Origin: Paucibacter sp. B2R-40
GTDB taxonomy: Bacteria; Pseudomonadota; Gammaproteobacteria; Burkholderiales; Burkholderiaceae_C
Direction: 5' to 3'
DNA length: 64,000 bases
Assembly: GCF_025717555.1 (NCBI RefSeq)
Contig: NZ_JAJIRP010000006.1
Span: forward strand, 62,243 to 126,242
A program made the translations under genes and the position numbers. The notes beneath the pieces are model-generated. The model worked only from the letters and a program-made list of their open reading frames with translations, ran no database searches and was not told the origin of the DNA. Positions 54,845 through 64,000 of the stretch are shown piece by piece (the stretch's first letter is position 1; each line of letters starts with the position of its first letter).

Positions 54845-56026
54845 TCAATGCTCACCGTTTTGATGGCGAGTTAGCCTTGCCGCAGGCCATTGCGCCAACA
54901 GCAACAAGCCCGCCATCAACCACAGGGGTGCGGCGCTGACGCTGGCGGCCGCCAGCAGGCCAAAGCCGACCGGCATCGCCACCGTCGCGCCATTGGTGGC
55001 CACCATGCGCAGACCCAGGGCCTGACCGTGACGGTCGGCCGGCGTGACTTGGTGCAGCATGGCCATCACCATCGGTTGCACCGAGCCCAAGGCCAGACCC
55101 AGCAAGGCGGAACCCAACATCAGCCCCGGCGTGCCGGGCAACCAAGCGTAGACGGCCAAGGTGGCGGCGGCCATCAGCATCGCCACCCGCAAGGCCTTCA
55201 CTTCATCCAACTGTTTGGACCAGCGGATGATGGCCAGGCGCACGGCCATCGCGGCGACCGCAAACGAGGCCAGCACAAAGCCAATGCTGGAAGCACTCAG
55301 CCCCTTGGCATGGCCGATCACCGGCACCACAAAGCTGTGGGCATCCCAGGCCGCGGCCAGCACTACGTTCATCAGCAGCAAGTAGCGCAAGGCCGGTTGT
55401 CGCAACAAATCCCAGGCCGGCTTGGCACGGCTGGCCGCACTCTGGGCTTTCGGCGTGTGGCGGGGCAGCTTGGTGATGAACACCCAGGCCAGCACCGGCA
55501 AGAGCACGGCCAAGCCGAAAGCGGCCCGGAAGCTGACGAAATCGATCAGCAAACCAGCCGCCACCGGCGCCAAGGCGTTCGACATCGCCGGCCCCAGGGC
55601 CATCCAGCCGAACACGCGCTTGAGCTCGGAGGGCTCGTCGGCCATTTGCCCCGCCTCACGCTGCATCGCCACCGCCGCCACGCTGAGCGCGCCGCCAGCG
55701 AGGAAGCAGCTCAGGCCTATCGTCCACAGGCCTTGGCCCGCCAGCGCCACCAGGGCGCCAAACAGCGCCATCAGCACCGCGATGCCGACGGGACGGTGCA
55801 GGCCGTAACGGTCGGCCTGGCGCCCCGCCCACATTGCCAACAACATCGGCGCCACCGCAAACAGGCTCAGCAAAACCCCGACCGCCCACTCACCGTGGCC
55901 TTGATGCAAGACCCACAGGCTGGCGGCAACGCGCGTCACCGCCATGCAGGCATGCAAGGAAATGAGACCGGCGATCAACCAGGGGAAAGCGCGGCGCAAA
56001 TTGGCGGCCGGGCTGGACTGAGTCAA
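54845..56026 (-). CDS. Major facilitator superfamily transporter
   Basis: A 393-residue membrane protein with about 12 hydrophobic helices in two halves and the MFS loop motif MWAGRQADRYGLHRPVG between helices 2 and 3. The substrate is unknown; drug efflux is common in this group. It starts with TTG, overlapping the rmuC stop (TTGA), with GAGG 8 bases upstream. The next internal Met would delete the first helix, so TTG is well supported. The gene is coupled to rmuC. Confidence 0.87.
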   Translation of the reverse strand: MTQSSPAANLRRAFPWLIAGLISLHACMAVTRVAASLWVLHQGHGEWAVGVLLSLFAVAPMLLAMWAGRQADRYGLHRPVGIAVLMALFGALVALAGQGLWTIGLSCFLAGGALSVAAVAMQREAGQMADEPSELKRVFGWMALGPAMSNALAPVAAGLLIDFVSFRAAFGLAVLLPVLAWVFITKLPRHTPKAQSAASRAKPAWDLLRQPALRYLLLMNVVLAAAWDAHSFVVPVIGHAKGLSASSIGFVLASFAVAAMAVRLAIIRWSKQLDEVKALRVAMLMAAATLAVYAWLPGTPGLMLGSALLGLALGSVQPMVMAMLHQVTPADRHGQALGLRMVATNGATVAMPVGFGLLAAASVSAAPLWLMAGLLLLAQWPAARLTRHQNGEH

Positions 56027-57369
56027 GACCTGGCCTCGTCAGCTTCGTCATCATCAAGGGGACTGCCTGCCAATTTAAGCAGGGCCAAAGCCGCCTCATC
56101 CGGCAGCGCCTCCACATCCTTGAGCTTCCTCGTCATCACCCGAGTGCGGGTCTCGGCCAGGTCGATGCTGTTGCTGGCCTCGTCGAGCTTTTTCTTGGTC
56201 TTGGCCAAAACTTCGCCGAACTTGCCGAACTCGGTCTTGACCGCGCCCAGCACTTCCCAGACCTCGGCCGATCGTTGCTCCAGCGCCAGCGTGCGAAAGC
56301 CCATCTGCAAGCTGGTCAGCGTCGCCAGCAAGGTGGTCGGGCCGACCAGCATCACCTTGAATTCACGTTGCAGCGCCTCCAGCAAACCGGGCCGGCGCAG
56401 CGCCTCGGCATAGAGGCCTTCGGTCGGCACAAACAGCATGCCGAAGTCGGTGGTGTGCGGCGGCGCGATGTATTTGTCGCGAATGGTTCTAGCCTCGGCA
56501 CGCAGGCGCGCCTCGATCGCTTTGCTGGACTGCTCGACGCCGGCCGCATCGGCGCGCTCCTGCGCATCGAGCAGACGCTCATAGTCTTCACGCGGGAACT
56601 TGGCGTCGATAGGCAGCCACAGGGCGACGCCATCGGCGCGCTGGCCCGGCAGTTTGATCGCGTACTCGACCCGTTCATTGCTGCCGGGGATGGTCGCCAC
56701 ATTGGCCGCAAACTGCTCCGAGGTGAAGACCTGCTCCAGCAAGCCCAGCAGTTGCACCTCGCCGAAGATGCCGCGCGTCTTCACATTGCTCAGCACTCGG
56801 CTGAGGCTGCCCACATCGCGGGCCAAGCCCTGCATCTCGCCCAGGCCTTTGTGCACCTGCTCCAGCCGCTCGGCCACTTGTTTGAAGCTCTCGCCCAAGC
56901 GCTGCTCCAGTGTGGCGTGCAGCTTCTCGTCGACGGTGGCACGCATCTGCTCCAGCTTCTTTTCATTGTCTTGCTGGATCAGGCTCAGGCGCTGCTCGAC
57001 CGTTTGCGCCAAGGCCCGCAAGCTGTCGGTGAGCGTTTGAGTTTGGCGCTGCGCGGCCAAGTCTTGCGCCTCCCGGGCGGCCAAGGCCTGGGCGGTCTGC
57101 GCCTGCGTGCTTTGCCCCAGGCCGCTGCTCAAGGCTTGTTGGAAACGCGCCAAGCTCTGCTGCAACTCTTGGCGTGTGGCGCCGGCGCTGCGCGTCAGCT
57201 CATCGCGCAGTTCGCGCTCCAGGCGCTCATTGGCTTGCTGGACCCAGGGCAGCAAGGCCGCATGACCTTGCTGCGCCGCAGCCGCCCGGCGCATTTGCAG
57301 CCACAGCAACAAGACCCCCAGCAGCAGCATGAGCAGTGCCGCCACCAACATCACTTCGAAAACAGTCAT
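56023..57369 (-). CDS. rmuC: DNA recombination protein RmuC
   Basis: A 448-residue protein of the RmuC family, which limits inversions at short inverted repeats in E. coli; a nuclease-like fold is predicted. It has an N-terminal membrane helix (about 3-25), a long coiled coil to about 200, and the RmuC core (SNVKTRGIFGEVQLLGLLEQVF, LWLPIDAKFPREDYERL, ARTIRDKYIAPPHTTDFGMLFVPTEGLYAE, LVGPTTLLATLTSLQMGF). The ATG is divergent from the flavoenzyme gene. The stop overlaps the MFS start. Confidence 0.95.
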   Translation of the reverse strand: MTVFEVMLVAALLMLLLGVLLLWLQMRRAAAAQQGHAALLPWVQQANERLERELRDELTRSAGATRQELQQSLARFQQALSSGLGQSTQAQTAQALAAREAQDLAAQRQTQTLTDSLRALAQTVEQRLSLIQQDNEKKLEQMRATVDEKLHATLEQRLGESFKQVAERLEQVHKGLGEMQGLARDVGSLSRVLSNVKTRGIFGEVQLLGLLEQVFTSEQFAANVATIPGSNERVEYAIKLPGQRADGVALWLPIDAKFPREDYERLLDAQERADAAGVEQSSKAIEARLRAEARTIRDKYIAPPHTTDFGMLFVPTEGLYAEALRRPGLLEALQREFKVMLVGPTTLLATLTSLQMGFRTLALEQRSAEVWEVLGAVKTEFGKFGEVLAKTKKKLDEASNSIDLAETRTRVMTRKLKDVEALPDEAALALLKLAGSPLDDDEADEARS

Positions 57370-57515
57370 GACGACATTGTCTCAGCAGCGTCGAATCGAT
57401 GAGCACCGGGCGGGCGCCCTGCGGATATCCCCCGAGAAAACCCGCAGCCGGCACCATCAAAAGTGGTCCTAAACTGGTAGTAATTGAGGTGACAAATCAT
57501 CCGGGAGCGAGAACA

Positions 57516-59066
57516 ATGGACCGACGAAAATTCCTGCAATATGGCTCCGGCGCTGGCGCGGCCGCCTTGTTGAGCGCTTGCGGCGGCGGCTCGGGGCTTG
57601 ATCCAGCACCACCGCCCACTCCCACTCCTGCTCCCCCACTCCCTCCAGCGCCGCCCAGCGGTGGCCCGGCCGCCAGCGAATGGGAGGCGCTGGCCTCACA
57701 ACTCAAGGGCCAACTGATCCGCCCCGGCCATGCCGACTATGAGCGCCTGCGCCGACCCGCCAATGCGCGCTTTGATGCCGTGCTGCCGCAAGCCTTGATT
57801 CGCTGCGACGGTGCGGCCGACATCCGGGCCGGCCTGGCGTTCGCGAGCCGGCTCAAACTGGCCGTCGTGCCACGCGGCGGCGGCCACAGCTATATCGGCA
57901 ACTCGACCGGCCCCGGCCTCGTCATCGACGTCGGCTCGATGGACAGCGTGCGTCTGGACGGCGAGTTAGCCACCGTCGGCGCCGGCGCCAAGTTGGCCGA
58001 TGTGTACGAAGGTTTGATCAATCAGGGCCGCTGTATCCCGTCCGGCAGTTGCGTGACGGTAGGCATTGCCGGCATCACCCAGGGAGGCGGCTTCGGCGTG
58101 ATCGACCGCGCCTACGGCCTGACTTGCGACGTGCTGCGTAGCGCCCGCGTGGTCACCGCCGACGGGACCGAACTGCTCTGCAGTGAGAGCCAGAACGCCG
58201 ACCTGTTTTGGGCGCTGCGCGGCGGCGGTGGTGGCAATTTCGGCATCGTCAGCGAGTTCACGTTTCAGACCCATGCGGTAACCCCCTTGCAGCAATTCGC
58301 GGCCGATTTCTCCCTGGCCGATCTGCCGGCGGTATTGGCAGCCTGGAGCAAATGGCCCAAGACCATGCCGGATCAGATTTGGTCGCAACTCGTTGTCTCG
58401 CCCAGCGGCTGCCATCTCTGGGGCTTCAGCATCGGGGACGCGGCAGCCTTGCTGCCGCATTGGCAGAGCTTGCTGGCCCAGATCGGCCGCACTGCCTTGA
58501 ACAATACCGTCCAAGCGCGCAGTTACCGCGAGGTGATGCTTGGAGCCTGCGCAGGTTTGAGTCCGACGCAATGCCATCTGCCGGGTCAGAACCCAGCCGG
58601 GCTGCTGGGGCGAGTCGCGATGGCCGCCAGCTCGGACTTCTTTGACAGCCTGGCCGATCCACAAGGCATGGCCGCCGCGCTGAGCGCGGCCATGCTTGAG
58701 CGCCGCAGCGCCGGCCGCCCCGGCACAGTGATCATGAATCTGATGGGCGGCGCGGTCGGCCGCGTGGCGGCGGACACAACTGCTTTTGCGCACCGCCAGG
58801 CCTTGTTCAGCGCCCAGTATTACGCCGAATACAGCCCGCTCGCATCCAGCAGCGAAGTCAGCGAAGGCGAGCAATGGGCTCATGGCATGCGGCAGACCCT
58901 GCGCCCCTGGAGCAGCGGCCGGGCCTACCAAAACTATCTCGACGCCTTGATCCCCGATCCCGAGCAGGCCTATTACGGCAGCAACTTGGCGCGGCTCAAG
59001 CAAATCAAGGCGAAGTTCGATCCGGTCGGCTTATTCAAACAAGCACAAGGCATCAGCGCCGCCTGA
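57516..59066 (+). CDS. Tat-exported lipoprotein FAD oxidoreductase of the berberine bridge enzyme family
   Basis: A 516-residue FAD enzyme. The N-terminus has an RRKFLQ twin-arginine motif followed by a lipobox (LLSAC, lipid Cys C22). A Pro/Thr-rich spacer leads to the FAD_binding_4 domain. H124 in PRGGGHSYIG and C179 in IPSGSCVTVG stand where bicovalently flavinylated relatives attach FAD. The C-terminal BBE segment is YYGSNLARLKQIKAKFDP. Relatives oxidise sugars, alcohols or alkaloids; the substrate here is unknown. CGGGAG lies 8 bases before the ATG, and the in-frame extension to 57399 is non-coding. Export via Tat fits insertion of the cofactor before transport. Confidence 0.92.
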   Translation: MDRRKFLQYGSGAGAAALLSACGGGSGLDPAPPPTPTPAPPLPPAPPSGGPAASEWEALASQLKGQLIRPGHADYERLRRPANARFDAVLPQALIRCDGAADIRAGLAFASRLKLAVVPRGGGHSYIGNSTGPGLVIDVGSMDSVRLDGELATVGAGAKLADVYEGLINQGRCIPSGSCVTVGIAGITQGGGFGVIDRAYGLTCDVLRSARVVTADGTELLCSESQNADLFWALRGGGGGNFGIVSEFTFQTHAVTPLQQFAADFSLADLPAVLAAWSKWPKTMPDQIWSQLVVSPSGCHLWGFSIGDAAALLPHWQSLLAQIGRTALNNTVQARSYREVMLGACAGLSPTQCHLPGQNPAGLLGRVAMAASSDFFDSLADPQGMAAALSAAMLERRSAGRPGTVIMNLMGGAVGRVAADTTAFAHRQALFSAQYYAEYSPLASSSEVSEGEQWAHGMRQTLRPWSSGRAYQNYLDALIPDPEQAYYGSNLARLKQIKAKFDPVGLFKQAQGISAA

Positions 59067-59076
59067 GCCCACCCAT

Positions 59077-60444
59077 TCAGCGCAGCTTCACCTTGGCCTT
59101 GTCTGCGAGCTTGCTGTCCGGGTAAACAATCACTTGCGTGCCAACGGCGAGGCCTTCCTTGACCCAGGCGCTGACGCCATTGCGGGCTTGCACGCTGACC
59201 TCCTTCAGATAGGCACGGTCCTTCTCCACCACAAAGACCCCGACTCTTGAGCCGATCGGAAACAGCGCGCTGACCGGCACCATCACCGCGTTCTCCTGCA
59301 CTTGCACCAGCACGCGCACATCGACCTTGAAGCCGTCGCCCAAGGCCTGCCATTGCGCGGCCGGCGCCGTGATGTCGACCACCACATTGACGCGCTGCTC
59401 TTCCACGCCCAGCGCCGACACCTTGGTGAAGGCGGCGGGCTCGACCCAGCGCACGCGGCCGCTGAGTGCCTGACTGGGCGACTGAGCGCCGCCCCAGTTC
59501 AAAAGCTCCACCGCAGCGCCGGGCTGCACCTGGGTGGCGTCTTCGGTCAGGATGTCCACCACCACTTCCAATTGGCTCGGGTCGCCCAGCTCAATCAGGC
59601 CGGTGCCCGCCGACACGCTGGCTTCGCTCTGCTGCAAGACCTTCAGCACCTTGCCGCTGACGGGGGCCTTGACGGCAAAGCTGGGCTGCACGCCGCCCAG
59701 CGGCGCTTGCGCGTATTGCTGGCGCGCGGCCATGGCCTGTTCCAGTTCGTGGCGGGCGGCATTTTCTTCCTGGCGCGCGCTTTCCAGCTCTTGCACGCGT
59801 TGGCGCAGAGCGAGCCGGCCGGTCTCGTTTTGAGTGGGCGAGATAAAGCCTTGCTGGGCCAGCGCTTCGCTGCGCCGTAGCTCCACCTGCGCCTGGTCCA
59901 TCGCCGCCTTGGCGCGCCCTACATTGGCTTGGGCGCGGGCCAGCGCGGCCGCCATGGTGCCGACGCGCGCCGCTTGCTCGGCGCGCGTGCGTTCATCCAG
60001 CAGGCCAGGCGCCATCGGCCACAGCAGGGCCACGGTCGCCCCCTGCTCGACCTCGTCGCCTTGCTTCAGCAGCACCCGGCCGACCCGCCCGGCCAGCGGC
60101 GCGGAGACGATGAAGCGGTCCCGCACCCGCGTCTTGCCGTAGTCCTGCACCGCACGCTCGAAGCGACCCTGCGTCACGGCGGCCACTTCCACCGTGACGG
60201 GTTTTGGCATGAAGGCCCACAGCAGCAACGCGACCAGCAGCAGGCCCACGCCGCCCAGAATCAGATTACGCTTGAGCTTTGATTTAGCTGGCGCCTTGGG
60301 CGGAACAGGCGCCCCAGGCTTGGCCGGCTCGCCCGCTGCCGGTGGAGCGGGCGGAGTAGGCGTTGGCGTTGGCGTTGGCACTGTCGCCGGCACAGGCGGC
60401 GCAACAGCAGTAACAGCAGCAGGATCGTTGGGGCTTTGGCTCAT
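59077..60444 (-). CDS. HlyD-type membrane fusion/adaptor protein of an ABC exporter
   Basis: A 455-residue periplasmic adaptor. A Pro/Thr-rich cytoplasmic tail (about 1-55) precedes a single membrane helix near 60-80. Next come a barrel/lipoyl half (VQDYGKTRVRDRFIVSAPLAGRV), a coiled-coil hairpin of about 120 residues and a second lipoyl half (FAVKAPVSGKVLKVLQQSEA), then beta-barrel domains. It would link the FtsX-type permease to the outer membrane or shuttle substrate, as in MacA or DevB. The ATG at 60444 is used; a GTG at 60477 overlapping the permease end is equally readable and adds 11 residues. It is third in the operon. Confidence 0.9.
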   Translation of the reverse strand: MSQSPNDPAAVTAVAPPVPATVPTPTPTPTPPAPPAAGEPAKPGAPVPPKAPAKSKLKRNLILGGVGLLLVALLLWAFMPKPVTVEVAAVTQGRFERAVQDYGKTRVRDRFIVSAPLAGRVGRVLLKQGDEVEQGATVALLWPMAPGLLDERTRAEQAARVGTMAAALARAQANVGRAKAAMDQAQVELRRSEALAQQGFISPTQNETGRLALRQRVQELESARQEENAARHELEQAMAARQQYAQAPLGGVQPSFAVKAPVSGKVLKVLQQSEASVSAGTGLIELGDPSQLEVVVDILTEDATQVQPGAAVELLNWGGAQSPSQALSGRVRWVEPAAFTKVSALGVEEQRVNVVVDITAPAAQWQALGDGFKVDVRVLVQVQENAVMVPVSALFPIGSRVGVFVVEKDRAYLKEVSVQARNGVSAWVKEGLAVGTQVIVYPDSKLADKAKVKLR

Positions 60445-60469
60445 ATGGGTTCCAAGTGAGGCTGTTTCT

Positions 60470-62851
60470 TCATTCACGCGTCTTCAGCACCGCGACCAGG
60501 TCCAGCGCATCGACGCGCCGGCGCACGATGAAGGCGCTGACCGCACCGGCCAGCAGCACGCACAGGGCCGAAAACGCATAGGTGGCGGGCGTGATCACAA
60601 AGGGGAAAAAGAATTCGTCGGTTTGAATCGCTGTGACGATGCCGCTCGCCAGCAGGTAGCCCAACAGCATGCCCAGCGGCATGGCCAGCGCGATTTCAAT
60701 CGCCAACTCACCCAGCAAAATGGCCGAGACTTCGCCGCGCGTGAAGCCCAGCACGCGCAAGCTGGCCAGCTCCCAGCCGCGCTCGGCCAGCGCAATGCGG
60801 GCATTGTTATAAACCACGCCGACGGCGATCACGATGGCAAAAGCGGTCAGCACCGAGCTGACCATCAGCAGATTGCCCACGGTCACATCCTCGATATTCT
60901 TGGCCATCGTCGACTTGCTGATGACCAATCCGACCCGGGGCAAGTCCTTGAGACGGCTCAGCAAGGCGGGCTCGGCGCCGACATCGCGCGCCACGGCCAA
61001 GGTGAAGCTGTTCACCAGATCGCCCTCGCGCAAGAGCCTGTTCAGGCTGGCCCGCTGCAGATAGGCATTGAGCCCCAGCATTTCATGCACGGTGCCGCTG
61101 ACCGGCAGCTCCAGCACTTCGCGCCGGCCCTCCTGCATTTCCACCCGCAGCAAGTCGCCCACTTGCACCTGCAGCTTGGTGGCCAGGCGATCCGTCAGCA
61201 GCAAGCCATCGCGCGGAGCCGCGTAAGCGCGACCGTTCATATCCACAATCCGGCTCAGATCGGGCTGCGGCGCTTTGCCAGACAGGGTGCCGCGCCAATG
61301 ATGCGGTCCATTGACCAACCGCACCGGCACGCTGCGCATGCCTTCCACGGCAGTGACATGGGGCAGCTTGGCGGCCTCATACAAGACCTCGGCAGGCGTG
61401 GCCTCCAGCAAGGCCGCCACCACGTCGCCGCGCAGCACCTGGCTGAACTGAATCTCCATCAGCACCGCCACCGAGTCGCGCATGAATGCACCGGTGATCA
61501 CGATCGCCATCGACAGCGCCACGCCGAACACCGTCAGGCTGCTGCGCAGCGGCCGGCGGGCCATCGTGCGCAGCACCATGCGCAGCGCCGGTGACAGACT
61601 TTTTTGCAAACCCCAGCGCTCGATCATCATGGGCTTGTAAATGCCGGGCGAAGGCGCGCGCATCGCCTCGGCCGGGGCTAACTGCACGGTGGCGCGGATG
61701 GCGCTGACAGTAGCCAAGACCGCCGCGCCCAGCGTCACGAACACGGCCACCAGCACCAGATCGGGCCGCAGCCGAAAGCGCATGTCGGGGAAGCGAAATG
61801 ATTCCGCGTAGACGCCGACAAAAAGCTGCCCCAACACGGCGCCCAGGGCCAGACCCAGCACGACACCCAGCGCCACGATCAGCAGCAGCAACTTCAGATA
61901 ATGCAGGCCAATCGCCAGATTGTCGTAACCCAGCGCTTTCAGCGCGGCGACCTGCTCGCGCTGCGTGGCGATTTGCCGCCCCAGTACCACATTGAGCAAA
62001 AAGGCCGCGACCGCCAAGAAGATGCTGGGCAGCACCGTGCCCATCACCCGCTGCTGGCTGATTTCAGAGCTCAGCATCGCATGTGACATCTGCAAATCAC
62101 GGCCATGCGCATTGCTGGCGCCATAGCGCGCCAGCAGACGGTCGAGCTGATCAATCACCGCGCCTTCGCTGGCGCCGGGGCCAAGCCGCACGGCCACTTG
62201 ATTGAAGGCGCCCTCCATGTTGTAGGCGGCCGCCAGCGTTTTCTTGTCGACCCAAAACACGCCAAAGCCGCGCTGATCGGGCGAGCCCCCTAAGCCGGCA
62301 AAAATGTATTCCGGCGACAGCGCGATGCCAACGATCAGCAACTGCTCGCGGGTGCCGTTGATCAGCGCCGTGACCGAGTCGCCGGGTTTGAGCCCGCGTG
62401 CCTGGGCAAAGCCTTCCGACACCAGCGCTTCCATCGCGCCTATGCTGCTACCACTGCGGGCGGGGCTGAGCATGCGCCCGCTGCGCAGATCGACCTTGTT
62501 GAGCCGGGGCGGTGCCAGCGGGTCCAGCCCCAGCAGCAGGCCGACGATGGGGTCCGCCACATTGGCAATGCTGACCGGCACGACCTGCGCCTGCGAGGTT
62601 TCCACATGCGCCGCGCCGGCCATGGCCTGGAGCTGCGGCTCCAGCGACAAGGGGGCGCGCTTGAGGGTGGCGAACACATCGGCAAAGCGAGCGTCGGCGT
62701 AGTACAAATCGCGCGACCAGGACAAGGCGTCATAGGCGCTGAAGCTGGTGATGAAGCCGGCCACACCGCTGGCCACCACCAGCGCGATGGTGAGCGCCTG
62801 GCTCCACATCAGCCTCAGGTCGCGCAGCAGCTTTTTGTCCAGCGTCTTCAT
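60470..62851 (-). CDS. ABC exporter permease with two FtsX domains
   Basis: A 793-residue membrane protein. The first helix (about 17-37, ALTIALVVASGVAGFITSF) is followed by a large periplasmic domain, then a three-helix FtsX module (about 270-390). A second copy follows, with its helix at about 435-455, a periplasmic domain and the last three helices (about 655-785). The ATPase is encoded separately just upstream, unlike MacB. The start is 17 bases after the ATPase stop. By family it drives export of a lipid, peptide or lipoprotein-like substrate; the substrate is unknown. Confidence 0.92.
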   Translation of the reverse strand: MKTLDKKLLRDLRLMWSQALTIALVVASGVAGFITSFSAYDALSWSRDLYYADARFADVFATLKRAPLSLEPQLQAMAGAAHVETSQAQVVPVSIANVADPIVGLLLGLDPLAPPRLNKVDLRSGRMLSPARSGSSIGAMEALVSEGFAQARGLKPGDSVTALINGTREQLLIVGIALSPEYIFAGLGGSPDQRGFGVFWVDKKTLAAAYNMEGAFNQVAVRLGPGASEGAVIDQLDRLLARYGASNAHGRDLQMSHAMLSSEISQQRVMGTVLPSIFLAVAAFLLNVVLGRQIATQREQVAALKALGYDNLAIGLHYLKLLLLIVALGVVLGLALGAVLGQLFVGVYAESFRFPDMRFRLRPDLVLVAVFVTLGAAVLATVSAIRATVQLAPAEAMRAPSPGIYKPMMIERWGLQKSLSPALRMVLRTMARRPLRSSLTVFGVALSMAIVITGAFMRDSVAVLMEIQFSQVLRGDVVAALLEATPAEVLYEAAKLPHVTAVEGMRSVPVRLVNGPHHWRGTLSGKAPQPDLSRIVDMNGRAYAAPRDGLLLTDRLATKLQVQVGDLLRVEMQEGRREVLELPVSGTVHEMLGLNAYLQRASLNRLLREGDLVNSFTLAVARDVGAEPALLSRLKDLPRVGLVISKSTMAKNIEDVTVGNLLMVSSVLTAFAIVIAVGVVYNNARIALAERGWELASLRVLGFTRGEVSAILLGELAIEIALAMPLGMLLGYLLASGIVTAIQTDEFFFPFVITPATYAFSALCVLLAGAVSAFIVRRRVDALDLVAVLKTRE

Positions 62852-62868
62852 CGGTGCTTGACCTTGCC

Positions 62869-63642
<774 letters not shown>

Positions 63643-63763
63643 AAACAATAACTTTGCCTGATAGAACCGGCGCGGGTCTGTTCGTTATCAAACATAGGCG
63701 AACACAGGCCAGACAAGTAAAGCAAAATGCCCGGCTCTGCTTGCACCGAATAGGCCTTTCCTC

Positions 63764-64000
63764 ATGTCAACTCATGGCTCACTGCGCTTCAGCACCCAAG
63801 CCATCCCTGTCACCGCCGAGCAAGAAGATATACAGGCCTCGGGCGAGCGCTCCATCCTGATCGAAGCGGCCGCCGGCACGGCCAAAACCACCTCGCTGGC
63901 GCTGCGCATCTGCGAGGTGCTGGCGCGAGGTGCTGCGCCGCGCCGCATGTTGGCGCTGACCTTCACGCCCACCGCCTGCCTGGCATTGCGCCGGGCATTG
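63764..64000 (+). CDS. UvrD/Rep-like superfamily I helicase (partial, N-terminus only)
   Basis: The first 79 codons of a gene that runs off the right edge. VTAEQEDIQASGERSILIEAAAGTAKTTSLALRI contains the Q-motif region and a Walker A variant (AAAGTAKTT). ALTFTPTACLALRRAL corresponds to motif Ia (TFTNKAA) of UvrD-type helicases. The helicase subtype cannot be judged from this part. The ribosome site is weak. Confidence 0.75.
   Translation, partial: MSTHGSLRFSTQAIPVTAEQEDIQASGERSILIEAAAGTAKTTSLALRICEVLARGAAPRRMLALTFTPTACLALRRAL

Noticed and set aside
63643-63648. TTG start two codons upstream for the ABC ATPase
   Set aside because: ATG at 63642 is in frame and needs no rare start.

Overview
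The window is high-G+C DNA from what looks like a member of the Burkholderiales (Betaproteobacteria). Three things suggest this: the aceE-aceF-lpdA operon with a lipoyl domain on the Lpd, the sensor kinase/FixJ-type regulator/folD/M3-peptidase run beside it, and chemoreceptors ending in a WxSF-type pentapeptide. A Sphaerotilaceae- or Comamonadaceae-like organism fits, but no rRNA is present to settle it. It is ordinary chromosome: 45 recognisable protein genes (two cut by the window edges), one small ORF that looks like a partial copy of folD, and one tRNA. I see no transposase, phage gene or CRISPR array.

Left part (1-16.7 kb) is central and accessory metabolism. It holds sucA (2-oxoglutarate dehydrogenase E1, cut by the left edge), a 2-oxoglutarate/Fe(II) oxygenase, a small Cys-rich protein, and two tandem paralogous family-5 solute-binding proteins with no permease or ATPase genes beside them. 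An AraC-type regulator then diverges from an AlkB alkane hydroxylase, followed by a DctA-type dicarboxylate carrier. A beta-oxidation block follows: nitronate monooxygenase, long-form acyl-CoA dehydrogenase, etfA and etfB. Upstream of etfB are two candidate promoters, each with a palindrome just downstream of a TAGAAT box. Together these genes suggest growth on alkanes, fatty acids, branched-chain amino acids and C4-dicarboxylates.

From 16.7 to 32.3 kb the window is about signalling. One operon encodes a membrane diguanylate cyclase, a TonB-dependent receptor and a periplasmic YfiR protein, joined by gene overlaps. Upstream is a NarL-type two-component pair whose soluble kinase carries its own receiver domain. 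A chemotaxis cluster follows on the plus strand: a short CheZ-like protein, cheY, cheA, a chemoreceptor, cheW and two more chemoreceptors, closed by an intrinsic terminator. cheR and cheB are absent and must lie elsewhere. The last receptor has a complete dCache amino-acid-binding motif.

From 32.3 to 54.8 kb are an orphan YbbP-like permease, a DODA-type dioxygenase and tRNA-Gly(CCC), then about 500 bp of non-coding DNA with three hairpins. Next come the pyruvate dehydrogenase operon and, divergently, a PAS sensor kinase/FixJ-type regulator with folD and an M3 oligopeptidase. A small binding protein, an M16 protease, a bacterial RIO-type kinase and a tandem universal stress protein follow.

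The right end holds an rmuC-MFS pair, a Tat-exported lipoprotein flavoenzyme of the berberine-bridge family, a three-gene ABC exporter operon (ATPase, FtsX permease, HlyD adaptor) and the first 79 codons of a UvrD-like helicase.
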